This document shows, one piece after another, positions 36,966 through 47,517 of a stretch of DNA of 64,000 bases. Positions within the stretch are counted from its first letter, which is position 1. The number at the start of each line of letters is the position of its first letter. Below the pieces are notes generated by a model that saw only the letters and a list, made by a program, of their open reading frames with translations, searched no databases and had not been told where the DNA came from. Source of the DNA: Opisthocomus hoazin (taxonomy: Eukaryota > Chordata > Aves > Opisthocomiformes > Opisthocomidae); NCBI RefSeq assembly GCF_030867145.1, contig NC_134415.1, forward strand, positions 17,958,417 through 18,022,416, given 5' to 3'. The position numbers were made by a program, and so were the translations under genes.

Positions 36966-37546
36966 CTTCAAGGCAGAGCCTTCATCGTCGGCGAAGAAAA
37001 GCAGCCAAAACAGCCCAGGCAGCATCCGGCGGGGGAGCGGGGAGCCGGCGAGAGCCTCCCGAAACGCCGCCCCATGCGCTCCGCTCCGGGCACCGGTGCC
37101 CCCGGGGGGGAGGAAGGGACCCCCGACACCAGGGCGGCCTGGGGAGGAAAATTTAAAAAGAAAAAAAAACAAAAAAAATAGGGGGGGTGGGGAAAGGAGG
37201 CAGAGAGCGAGGGAAGCAGGCAGGGAGGGGAGGAAAGCGGAGCGCTGCTTCCCACTGCCCCTTGCCAGGTTGCTCGAAGATCCCCAGGAGAACGGGCAGC
37301 CGCGCCCGCACCCGGGCTACGGGGAACGGCCAGCCCGGGGGGGCCGTGCCGGGGCCAGCCCAGCGCTGCTCACGGCCCCTGCGGGAAGGGGGGTTTTGGG
37401 GGGTTGCTTTGTTCCGCAGCAGCCGCTGAGCGCTGCCCCGAGTCCCGCCAACTGGGGCCAACTTGGGAGAGTCCTCGCCCTCCCTCCTCCCGGCGAGGCT
37501 CTGGCCGCAGCCCCAGGAGCGAAAGGAGAAGGAGGTGGAGAAAAAT

Positions 37547-37567
37547 GGGGGGGGGGGGGGGGGGGGG
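37547..37567. repeat. G21 homopolymer in the CpG island
   Basis: Twenty-one consecutive G on the plus strand inside the promoter island, in a wider purine-rich stretch of about 37.50-37.61 kb. It has quadruplex potential, and its length is likely variable. Confidence 0.9.
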
Positions 37568-37692
37568 AGAAGCGAGGGGGGAGTAGGAGCCAGCTGCTGA
37601 AAGGCGGAGGGAGGGATAGGTGATTCTCTCGCCTCTTTTCCAGATCTTCTGGGGAGGGGATTGTGGCAATTAATCAAATCCAGGAAGGTCTC

Positions 37693-37701
37693 TTTTTTTT
37701 T

Positions 37702-37734
<33 letters not shown>
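37693..37734. repeat. 42-base T tract, one C interruption
   Basis: T from 37693 to 37734 with a single C at 37703, abutting GC-rich promoter sequence. On the MDGA1 sense strand this is a poly(A) tract. No target-site duplication or recognisable SINE/processed-gene body is attached on either side, so a retroposed tail cannot be shown. Confidence 0.9.
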
Positions 37735-37738
<4 letters not shown>

Positions 37739-38406
37739 CGGCTCCCAAGAGCTCCCCCAGCTGCACTGCATCGTCCCAGCCAGCCTGAAGGGAGAAGCAA
37801 ACGAGGAGCACATAGACCACGCACCCTCGCCCCGTCTGCAGCCCAGCTCAGCCCAGCTCTCCTCGCCTTCTGCCCGGCCTGCCAGGTCCTTCTCCCTTCA
37901 AAACTTTCCCCGATGCTGGGTGCCGGGCTCGGGCGGGTGCTTCGTCTCCGCTGCCTGCCTGCTCCGCCCGCCTCCCAGATGTTTTGCAGCTGCAGAGATG
38001 TCTCTGCCGCTCTCCCTCGACGGCTGCTGGAGTCCCGGCGGGAACTACCAGGGGCTGCAGCTGGAAGGGAGCCGACGAGGAGGGACGAGAAGCCGGAGAA
38101 AGTTGCGTTCCTCCTATCAGACGCCGGCTGGAAACCGCTTGGCAGGTCCCTGACCGACCGCTTTTTTCCTGAAGGGCCGAAAGCACCCGCAAAAGTTGCC
38201 GGGAGCGTCCCCGCTCCCCCTCTGGTCCCGGGGGCTCTCGGCCCCGCTCCGCCGACCTCCGACGGGGCGTGCGGGGGCACCGCGTCGGGCTGGCCCGGGG
38301 CAGCCTCACACCCCACCCCCCCCCGCCGGTGCGCTGTTTTCTTCCCCTTTGGCTTTCCAGGTTTTTCCCCTCCCCTCTTCACCATTTCATTACCCTTCGG
38401 TTTACC

Positions 38407-38431
38407 AAAAAAAAAAAAAAAAAAAAAAAAA
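38407..38431. repeat. A25 homopolymer in the CpG island
   Basis: Twenty-five A on the plus strand about 670 bp from the T tract at 37693 and opposite to it in composition, so the two could pair as arms of an inverted repeat around a GC-rich core. Confidence 0.9.
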
Positions 38432-39630
38432 GAAAAAGGAGCCAATTAAAGCGGCCGTGCTCGGAAGAGCCCTGCCTCCCGCCCAGTTCTGCGAGCCTCC
38501 CCTCGGCCCCGGCAGAGACAGCACAGCAGCGCCGGGGAGAAAAGGGGGACTTGCTTCGGGCGGAGGGATCTGCCGTCAGCCCGGGGTCCCTCCATCCTCG
38601 GGACTGTCGCGGCAAGGTCGGCTTCTCGCGGGTGGGACCTGAGAGGCGAAAAGCCGGGCGGCAGCGCAGGTTGCCGGGGGGTGATGCTGTGTCTCCTGTG
38701 CCGGCGCTGACCGGTGCCAGCAAAGTTTTCCCCCCCCTCCCCCCAAGGTAGGCTGCAGGCTGGCGGGGCTGCCTTGTGCGTGCTGCTTGGGGGTGGGGGG
38801 CTCCGGTGGGGCGGGGGCGACGACTCTGCGTGGCTGTGGGGGTCGGCGGTGGGGCTGCCGGCCCCGGGCTCTGCCGGAGCGGGGGAGCGGTGCGTGTCCC
38901 CTCGCACAGGGCCCGGGGCCAGACCTCCGGCCGGGAGGAGGGACGAGGTGCTGCGCGGCCCCTCCCCCGGGCATCGCCACCGGCACCGGGGGGGCTGCGC
39001 CAGCGCGGAGCCTTGCTTTGCCATCCCTGTCCCCGGCTGCTTTGCTAGGGGGAGAAACGCTGCTTCGGGGGAGCCGACCCCCTCGCCCCACGGGGCTCCA
39101 GAGCTGGCGAGCCCACCCGTGCCCGGCCCCGGCCCGTGGCATCGAGCCCAGACCGTAACGCAGAGCTTCCCCGGGAGGAGCTGGCCCCGCCGAGGCTCCC
39201 GGGGCCGGGCTGACGAGCCCGGGTCCCTTACCGGCACCGCGTCCCCTCCGCCCCTTCCCCGGGGCCGGTCCCTGCGCGACCCCGCTGCTCGGCCACGCGT
39301 GGGCTCGGCGGCCCCACTCTGCGGGAGGGGCCGCAGCCGAAGGGAAAGCGGACGGGCTCCGGGCCGCCGTGCGAGCAGCCCACTCCCGGGTAGACATGTC
39401 TTTGGGAAAAAAATCAGAGAGAGACAAAAAACATTGAGAGATGCAGTCCGGAGAGCGGCTGGCTGCTCCGTCGTGCTCTAACAAGCCAGCAATTAATAGA
39501 TACAGCCTCTAATTAGTAAGCAGTTATTCTTATCGTAAATGGCAGGGGGGAGCGGTGTGACGGGTGGATTCCCACGGACCCCCTTCCCTCTCTTGTCTCG
39601 GTGTCGCCGGTATAAAACGGCTTTGGGGCT

Positions 39631-39700
39631 GGTTTTTCTTTTTTCTTTTCTTTTTTTTTCCCTTTGTATTCTTTCTTTTTTCCTTTTTTCTTTTTCCTAT
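39631..39700. repeat. Pyrimidine (T-rich) tract
   Basis: About 70 bases almost entirely T with scattered C, just outside the upstream edge of the MDGA1 CpG island. Simple-sequence DNA, a candidate nucleosome-poor stretch. Confidence 0.8.
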
Positions 39701-40519
39701 AACCGAGCTAAGGGAACATTTGCCAAAGAAACTGTGGGCTTCGCGCTCTGAGGTGTCCTTTCCGAGGATGACAGCATGGAGTGGGGCACTTGCGCTAGCA
39801 CCTGAGGTGAGCGAGTTTATTTTTTGACCCAATAAACCCTTCTCCGAGGATTTAATCCTTCCCGCGGTGGGTGGTGGCAGCCCTGCCGAAGGGCGGGCAG
39901 GTGGAAGGGGGCAGCCAGCACTGGGAGGACTGGCGGAGCAGCCCTGTGCACTGGGAGAAGCAGGAGCCGGCGGTGATGAGACCAAGTGAAATTGCCCGCC
40001 ATCTGCGTGAAGCAGCCTGAAAGCAACACAAGGAAACGAGATGAAGAGATGTTTACAGATCCAGGAAGCTTCATGGTGATAAAAAAAAACCCCATGGAGA
40101 CATAACTCTTGTTTTTTCTATTCATAATTTTGAAATAAGAATATTTATGGGGTATTTTCATAGCCTTTCCACTATTTTTTTTTTTTTTTTCCCCCAGGGA
40201 TTCTCATTAGATCGTGCAATAGTGCCTAGGAGTTTGAACGAGTAGGAGTTGTGTATCTGGATAATGAGTAAAAAAAAAAAAATCCCCCAAATGTGTGCTC
40301 TACACTCCTTTTTATCTTAAGATTCAGTGCACATGCTCATGTTTCGCTGGCACAAATGCTTGTGAAAAATGAATTTCAAAGTAAACTGCCAAAGTATGTG
40401 AAATAACCCAGCTTTCTCTTAGCAAATAAAAGTATTTGTGCCAGAACTACCTTTGAACTCATCCAGTTAGGGAACAGTACAAAAACACGAAGTGAGATTT
40501 TATTGTGAGCAGTCCGTTG

Positions 40520-40680
40520 AATTAGAGGGAAAATAATTAGATAATAAGTAATTAGAAAGAGCTGTCATCTGTCCATGGACATTCTGAGTGGAAAAAATAC
40601 TTCCAAAAAACCAAGTACATAACTGCATTCGCTAAGTAAGGTAATTAATAATTATTGGTTGGGGCCTAATAAATCGTAAC
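40520..40680. promoter_or_regulatory. TAATTA-rich block upstream of the MDGA1 CpG island
   Basis: AAAATAATTAGATAATAAGT, AATTAGAAAG and GGTAATTAATAATTATTGGT lie in about 150 bp, some 1.1 kb beyond the island edge. ATTGG, an inverted CCAAT, is also present. A candidate upstream regulatory block only. Confidence 0.25.
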
Positions 40681-43600
40681 ATTCGTAACTGTGGTGTGTC
40701 CAATGGGTGACAGCAAGCCAGGGCTCCCATGCACACTCGCGGAGCAATCTACTTGTCATAAGGCAACCATACCCTGTAGTCATTCTACCTGTCAAAAAGC
40801 AAAGATGAGGGATGTCTTTCCTCCCCCCAGACTGTTTCTGCAGAACGTATTTGTCCTGTCTTTCCAGCTGGGAGTCAGTGTCTCCGGTCCCTTCTCAAGA
40901 CCTCACTTGTCAAACTAGTCCTGTCTCTTTGAAATATTTGTACATACTACATCACCTATATTTCACAGCTACGTTAAGAGGTAGACAGTCTCTGGGACAG
41001 ATGTGGTGCTCAAAGAGAGCAAATCATATGTAGCTCAACATCACCAGGCAAGAGACGATTGAAGAACTGCGTGAGGCCAAGGTCCAGTCGCAAGAACATT
41101 AATTCTCTTTGTGTCAATGTTTTCATGCTATTGTCTGGTGCCGGCTGTCATTTATATCTTTTCAGGGATGATGCAGCTATCTATGGGCCCCAGTGATCTC
41201 TTCAGCTCATGGCCTGACATTTTTGTCACCTCTTTCCTGCTCATTTTCTTCTTTACACCACATGCAAGAATGTCTCCAGGATCCCTAAAGTTTGATCTCT
41301 TCCTCCCCTCCCTCCCTACACACATGCATGGAAGTGAGTGCAGACCAGCTGGAAGCTTTGCTGCAGCATTTCCCTTGCTATGGCTTACTAAAAGGGAGGA
41401 GAAATAGAAAATAAATAGGGAAAAGGAACACAACAGGGCAATGGGCAAAGCCAGGTTGGCTCCAAATGCTGTGAGAGGTGAGAGCTGAGAAGGGGAAAGC
41501 CAAAGGACCCTCTAGCACTGCAGCGGGGATATTAGCAGGGAGATGGGAAAACACAGGAATTCTGACTGCAGCACAGGTCTGTGTCGAGGAGCAGAGCGCG
41601 CAGGGTTGCTCCTGCAGTGCTTCGATGCTGGGCTGAGCTGGGGCGGGCTCTGCGACAGCGCAACGGAGGGGCAAGGGTCTGACCTGAGGCAGCAAGATGG
41701 GGCAGCAAGAGAGACAAAGAGGGGGAACTGGGAAAGGCAGGGAAATGCCAGCGTGTGGGTGAAGGGGGAGCTCCGTCAGATCACTATAAAGAGGGGCAAC
41801 AGCACCAAGGACTCTGCCAAGCACGAATTACTGGAAGATGGGAAAGCACGGCTGAAGCTGCAATGACAGGATGCAAACTGTCCACTGTCTGTTTTCTTCC
41901 TGTTTAGCTGGTCTTCACAGGAAAACTGTAAAAAAAAAAAAATTAAAAAATGCTAGTTCGTCATTCTGAAGTGCTGGAATCATAATTTTTTTGAGGAAAA
42001 AAATCCCCCTAGCCTAGAGCAGTGCTTCTCATCATCCTTAACACTAGGCTGGTGTTGCTCCTGGCCCAGATCCTCCTGGGTATCTCCTGCTTCCAGTATG
42101 AAGTGTGTCAAGATAGGGCTATAAATCCCAAAGGCTCTGCTTTGCTGTCCTCAGTTCTCCTTATCTGCACTCCAGGGAATACACCTATGCTGTGTTCTCT
42201 TGCTTCCCAGATGCATTTTACAGCCCTAGTAGTACCTCTGAGCCTGTTGTGTATTCTCTGCTTTTTTGATTAGTTCTCATCACAGAGTGTTTGGTACTGA
42301 AAGGAGTGATGAAGAGAGAGTTCATCTCTATTCCTCACCCAAGGTATTCATCCCGCCTGGGCTTTACCACCCTTCCTCCCTGCACTTCCCTGATGCAGCC
42401 AGTCCCAGGGCCATGCTGGGATTTCTGGCACCTAGTTGCTATTGTAACGGATTTTGCTATTCCCGCTTTTACCCGATTATACTTTGACAGGCTTCTGTTT
42501 CCTGGTTAAGGCTTATGTGAAAGCCATTGCAAGCCGTTGTCCCTCTGATCTCTATGTGTGGCCACTCTTCTTTCCTCAGCTGAAGTGCTCACACGCGTGC
42601 ACATCACCCCCCAGCCCGCTTCCTGTGCACTAAACCCACAGGCTTTTAACTCAACATTTTCTACCAATCTCTATGCTTTTTAGCCTATATACCTAGTTTG
42701 CCAGAGATCCTGCTGGTTTTTTGCTCTTCTGCTTTAGGACAGATTGGGGCTGGTATAGGGGCACAGACAAGTGTCTCAGCATCACTGGGAGCATCTTTTT
42801 CCTGTTTCACCCTTTATTTGATCTTTTTTTCCTCTCTGCTTCCTTCTCCTGCATTCATGCTTTCTTCTTCTTTCCCACCTTCCCTTTCATGTGTAAAAAG
42901 TGAGTTGAAAAAATGTCAATCTGGTGCTGGTCAAAGGAACTTGTTCCCTCTTTCTTCCACTTTCTTGCATTGCCTCAGCCCCCCTCTCCTAGCATGCATC
43001 TCCGGGAGTGCACTGGAGAGGGATGCTTTTTCGCAGAGAGCAGATACAAAGCGTTTGGGCGTGATTCTCCCCTGTTCATGCTCTCTGCCACTGCCAGCAC
43101 AGGGTGCATCTATTGTGGATCCTGTCAGTGCCAGGCAGGTGGTCTCCACTCTGTGGTGGAGGTGGTGGTGCTGGGGAGGGTAAAGGAGCTACTCCTGAAG
43201 CAGATGCCTTCAGCCAGAGGCTTGTGTTTGAACCAGTTGTCAGCACTCTCAGGAGGCTGTGCAACTTGAATTTCCCATGAAAGCTTTTAAACATCACTCA
43301 CAGCATGGAGATGATTGATTGACATGAGGTAAAGTAAAATCTACGTAGGACAACTCTCAGATGGGACCTTGCTGTTTAGGCCTTGGTGGAGACAGCCTTT
43401 GACCACAGACAGCACGTTATGTCTCCCATAGCCTGACATGATGAGGTGGCCATCCTGCAGAGTCACTTTTGTGGGAGCGCTCGGATGAGGTGGTGGGCTC
43501 ACATGCCCTGAGACCACTTGTTGGTGAGAAAACACCCCAGCTGGTACCTCCTCACTTTGATAGCCCAGTGGCTACACTATTTTTGGGGGGGATCCTTGCA

Positions 43601-45616
43601 AGGGAAGCCAATCCATTATCAATACATTGACTTACAGTTAAACACAAGAAATTCCTCAGTCCGTGTTTGTCCCCAGACAAAGACATCTGTGTTTTGGATG
43701 TAAAAAGGAAGGTGCAGAGAAAACTATTTTTCTGCCAGAATCTGCCCTGACTATGGATCCCAGACCACAAGAGGTGGGAGAAATGGTTGCAGAAAGATTC
43801 AACAGGCAGGCTGCAGACAAGAGCATGCAATTCAATGCCTGAAGCAGCCCCACTGTTTTCTGGGGAACCGTACATTGTTCGTCAGTGGTGCAGCTCTCCA
43901 CCAGCCTTTCACTGCAACATGACAACAAAAAAAAACAGAAATCCAAAGCTGTCGGGAGGTTATGTGCACTGCCACCATATAATCAACTTGGGCAATTACC
44001 GATATGGGCTTCACCCAGGAGAATGGGCATGCAGTCTTCAACTTACCTGGGCATCACTGGCTGTTCTGGCTGGAGATATCTGAGTCAGCCCAGTTCCTGG
44101 TGGATGCTTCCTCCTGCTCGCTTTTTGGCAGCTCTCCAACTGATCGCTGTTTCCCTTCACTACCACAAGCCCACTCTCCCAGCCTGACCCGTCTTTCCTC
44201 AGCCCAGACTCCTTCCAGGAGAATTGTAAATACGCACGGCTTCAACCTGGGTTTTGGAAATCCTGGGGCCAGAGCTCTTGTTGGAAATATAGTGGCCTCC
44301 ATGCAACTATCTCCTCCGGAGGTACTCGAAGCTGGATGTGGACACTTGTGTTTTAATTCAAATTAACTTTTATGGCCTGTTTCACTGTCACACCTTGTTC
44401 TGCTCATACCTATAGCCCAGGGTCTCAGGTGAATCCATCAGAGGGTTTCCAGGCTTAAGGAGAGAAGGCAAAGAGCCACCTCACTGGGCAACACATGTCT
44501 CAGTGCCACTGACCTTCCCTGCTTTGGGTCTGTAAGCTGGTGAGGTCTGAAGGGATAGAGTGCTGCAAGTCTTACCCTCATGAGGGAGGACTCTCTGAGC
44601 TCACCTGCAAGGAGTCAGTGTCTCTCAGCCCTCATAAATGTTCCACAGCAGTCTCTGGACAGGCATCACTTGCGTATACTCTATTTCATCTCAGTGTTTT
44701 GACCCTGTATGCCTTTAAGGAAACTTGGATGCCTGAAGTCCAAGCATCAAGAGAAATGTGGAACACAAAAAAGCAAGAATAATTGGCCCCTCTGACTTAA
44801 TCCAAAAGCCATTTTCGTCTCTGGACCCAAGTCTAGCTTATGGTGCCAAACTAGCCCACAAGGCTTGGTGCCTCTAAGTGAGTTTGAGCATGAAAACTCC
44901 ACGGCTGATGCACAGTTGTTTCCTTGTTGGATGCTATGTGTAGTCTATGAGGTACTCTTACAAGTTACTATTGCCTTTTCATTTTCAGGTGTCGTTGACC
45001 ACTGCTGGAGCACTCTTGGCACAAGAATCCAGTCATTTTTGTCTTTGCATGAACCTGTATGTACATATACACACATATTCTTTCCCTTCCTGTCCAGTGA
45101 CACACTACAGCTACATTTTTAACAAAGTGCTCGTTCAAGTCAAAATATCTTAAACAGTTCTTTGCTCAAATCCAGAAGTTGCAAAAGCAATGTGCAAAGG
45201 AAAGAAAACATTTGGAACTGTGCCCACTGAAAGGATGCTTTAAAACACAACACCACACCAAGGGCTGCTGCTCCCTCCTTACCTTTGGGGTGGATCTGAA
45301 CCACAATTCCCTGTTGCCTCTGTGCTTAAATATACTCACATCCGCAAGGCACAGCGACGTCCTTGTCTTTCCTCTATAACTCGATCCATTTTAGAAAACC
45401 TACGGTGAAAGACTGTTTCAATTTACCATGACTATTTATAACACAGTTCTCTGGCAAAGCAGAGTTAGAAAGGCCATTACTGTAAAACTAAGTAACATGA
45501 GATGGTACATACAAGAAATTAACAGAAAAACCCTATTGGGAGGAAATTATAGAAACACCTACTGCATTTACCAAGGTGTTTTCCTTTTGAGTTGCTCTAA
45601 CCATTTCAGAAAAGCT

Positions 45617-45687
45617 GGGGCTGCCTGGGGATGCGATGCGGGTGTGGCACAGCTGCTCCTGCCAGGGTCACCCACCTCTCCGCTGCT
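45617..45687 (+). repeat. Low-copy GC-rich repeat, copy A
   Basis: A segment of about 70 bp beginning GGGGCTGCCTGGGGATGCGA and ending with CACCCACCTCTCCGCTGCT recurs at 47446-47517 in the same orientation, at roughly 90 percent identity by eye. I recognise no repeat family in it. The surrounding sequence is not shared. Confidence 0.85.
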
Positions 45688-46781
45688 CCCAAGCAAAGCA
45701 GCAAACGAATCCACGCGCACACAGGTGGGTTTTGCTGGCACAGCCGCCTCGGTCGTGGATTGCCCCCCTGATCAAAGGTGAGCGTGAGGGAGCGCTCCCC
45801 TGCGCGAGGCGGGGGGATGAAACACAAAGTCGAGGTGTGACTCACCCACGTTCAGACAGCGAGGCAGAGACACGAGCATAGCTGTAACGGAGTCCTTTCT
45901 TCCCTCGATTCTCTGTGGCTGCAGACAGCCAACATTGCCACTGAACTGTGGATTCCCATGTATAATTACTTGCTTATTAGGTTGCTGGCTCATCATGCCA
46001 AGAAAGTTATGGGGAATGTGGAGCAAAGATATTTCTCCTCTCCCTGTCTTTCAGCCCAGAGAAGAAACGACAGATCACACGACCTGCTGGGAACCTCCGC
46101 CTCCTCCACCCTTTATAGGCTGACAGAAGTTGAAGTTTGATTGATTTCTGTGTTACATCTAGTCCTCAGAAGAAAGAGAAAAAGAGCTAATCATGCTAGC
46201 CTGATACTAGGCCCAGGGACTGTGACGGCTGTGGCTATTACCGCTTCCACAGTGATGTGCTGGGCACGTGTGCCTGACAGGTGACCTTGCACAGAGCCAT
46301 GAACATGTTGGGAGCATCCAGCTCTACCACACACCATTGCTCAGTATCTCACAGAGAGCAAAGAATATAACAGAGAGTCAGCCTATGGTAAAGACAAATA
46401 CAGGGCCATTGGAGTCAACATAGGGTTTGGCTTACCTATTGTATAGGCGGCATGTTTCTTAAAGCTTGAAAATGTAATCCCCTCTGTTGCAACCTCCCTC
46501 TGGGGGCTCACCAGGCACTGCGGTATTTTCATACTCGTCCCCTCATGTCCTGAGCGTTGCACACTGACCCCATGGGTTGCCAAAGAAGTTTCTCCATGCA
46601 GCTCCCCAGGTGGCTGCACTCCGGTGGAGGGTGAAGTGGTTCTCCCTGCTAAACCAAACCCGGCACCCAAACTTCCCCAGGAAAACCAGATCAGGGTTTT
46701 GAATAACAGGAGCAGACTTCCGTATTAGCAAAGTCAAGCAGGAAAATTAGTGGAAAATAGCGTCATCTTTATATGGATCAA

Positions 46782-46910
46782 ATCATTCATAGATTATGGA
46801 GACAGAAGGAAACACTGCTGGTCTGACCTTGTGTTCTAATCAGAGTGCATTGTGAGGAACAACCTCCAGTCCTGATTTCTGAGAAGCCAATAATAAACCT
46901 TTCATTTGTA
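46782..46910 (-). mobile_element. Ancient CR1 3' tail, minus orientation
   Basis: The plus strand reads ATCATTCATAGATTATGGAG, then ACAGAAGGAAACACTGCTGG, then TCTGACCTTGTGTT. This resembles the reverse complement of old reptile-type CR1 tails, in which the terminal CATAGATT is followed by CAGAAGGGACCATTRTGATC and TCTGACCTCCTGTAT. The right boundary is uncertain. Confidence 0.55.
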
Positions 46911-47376
46911 TTTCACACAGAGCAGTGCCATATTCCATCAGGATGCAAAAACCGGTATTCTTAAGGAACAATATGCATTTGGGATCAGATTTACAGCTGT
47001 TCAGTAGCCCTCAGATTTGCAGGTAAACCACAATATCTGACTAGCTGGAAGGTTTCATGGCATGTGACACTGGCACAGACAAATAAATGCCTCTGATTTT
47101 CCCCCTCTGATTTTTTCTGGTCTCTGGCATCAGGACTGAGGGAGACATGAGCTACCTCTCCACTCAGCTTCAGGACGGACTGGGGGAACCAGCAAGATCC
47201 AGGAGAGAGGGAGCAGCCGGTGGGAAGCCAGGGCAGGACTGACTCGGGAATTCAGGGGAGATGGGATGAAAGAGTGACACTGTGGCAGCTTGAAGCATGG
47301 GAAGAGAAGCAAGGACTGCTGGAAAGATGGTGGAGGCAAGTTGACAGCACAAACTTGGGGGAAAGCCAGGATGTAA

Positions 47377-47448
47377 GCTGGCACTGCTGCGGCATCACTG
47401 GGGCAGGCACTGATGGTCCTGGGCTGGCACTGCTGCGGCATCACTGGG
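47377..47448 (+). repeat. 46-bp period tandem duplication
   Basis: The 26-mer starting GCTGGCACTGCTGCGGCATC (47377-47402) is repeated exactly at 47423-47448. The 20-bp spacer is not repeated a third time; instead the low-copy repeat copy B follows directly. Confidence 0.9.
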
Positions 47449-47517
47449 TGTGCCTGGGGACGCGATGCGGGTGTGGCAGAGCTGCTCCTGCCAGGGTCAC
47501 CCACCTCCCCACTGCTG
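47446..47517 (+). repeat. Low-copy GC-rich repeat, copy B
   Basis: Second copy of the segment at 45617, reading GGTGTGCCTGGGGACGCGAT and later GAGCTGCTCCTGCCAGGGTC. It abuts the second unit of a 46-bp tandem duplication (47377-47448), so a composite repeat may have been built here. Confidence 0.85.

Larger units (their letters stand above)
36000..39410. promoter_or_regulatory. MDGA1: CpG island, MDGA1 promoter and 5' UTR
   Basis: About 3.4 kb of very GC- and CpG-rich DNA with abrupt edges against AT-rich flanks. The MDGA1 signal-peptide exon lies inside it, so the transcription start should be on the minus strand somewhere above 36965; I cannot place it. No TATA box is evident just upstream of the exon, which fits a dispersed CpG-type promoter. 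The island is interrupted by long homopolymers: C16 at 36854, G21 at 37547, a 42-base T tract at 37693 and A25 at 38407. Several open frames of 150-430 codons cross it on both strands, but they are proline/glycine/arginine-rich, run through the homopolymers and have no recognisable domain. Confidence 0.85.
39411..45616. other. Upstream intergenic DNA, no gene seen
   Basis: The CpG density falls away here. A TATAAAA at 39611-39617 lies at the island edge on the plus strand, but without an initiator. Open frames of up to 161 codons (42698-43183 plus) show no domain. Confidence 0.55.

Noticed and set aside
36524..37156. Plus-strand frame of 210 codons over MDGA1 exon 1
   Set aside because: It is antisense to the recognised signal-peptide exon and crosses the C16 run. 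No similarity is seen.
37153..38445. Open frame of 430 codons on the minus strand in the CpG island
   Set aside because: It runs through G21 and the T/A homopolymer tracts and is a low-complexity product of GC-rich sequence with few stop codons. No domain is recognised.
38576..39484. Open frames of 250-300 codons on both strands
   Set aside because: Overlapping frames on both strands rich in proline, glycine and arginine in a CpG island. No domain, start context or splice structure supports a protein.
39611..39617. TATAAAA on the plus strand at the edge of the MDGA1 CpG island
   Set aside because: No initiator at the expected distance; the downstream sequence is a pyrimidine tract. A divergent transcript is possible but not supported.
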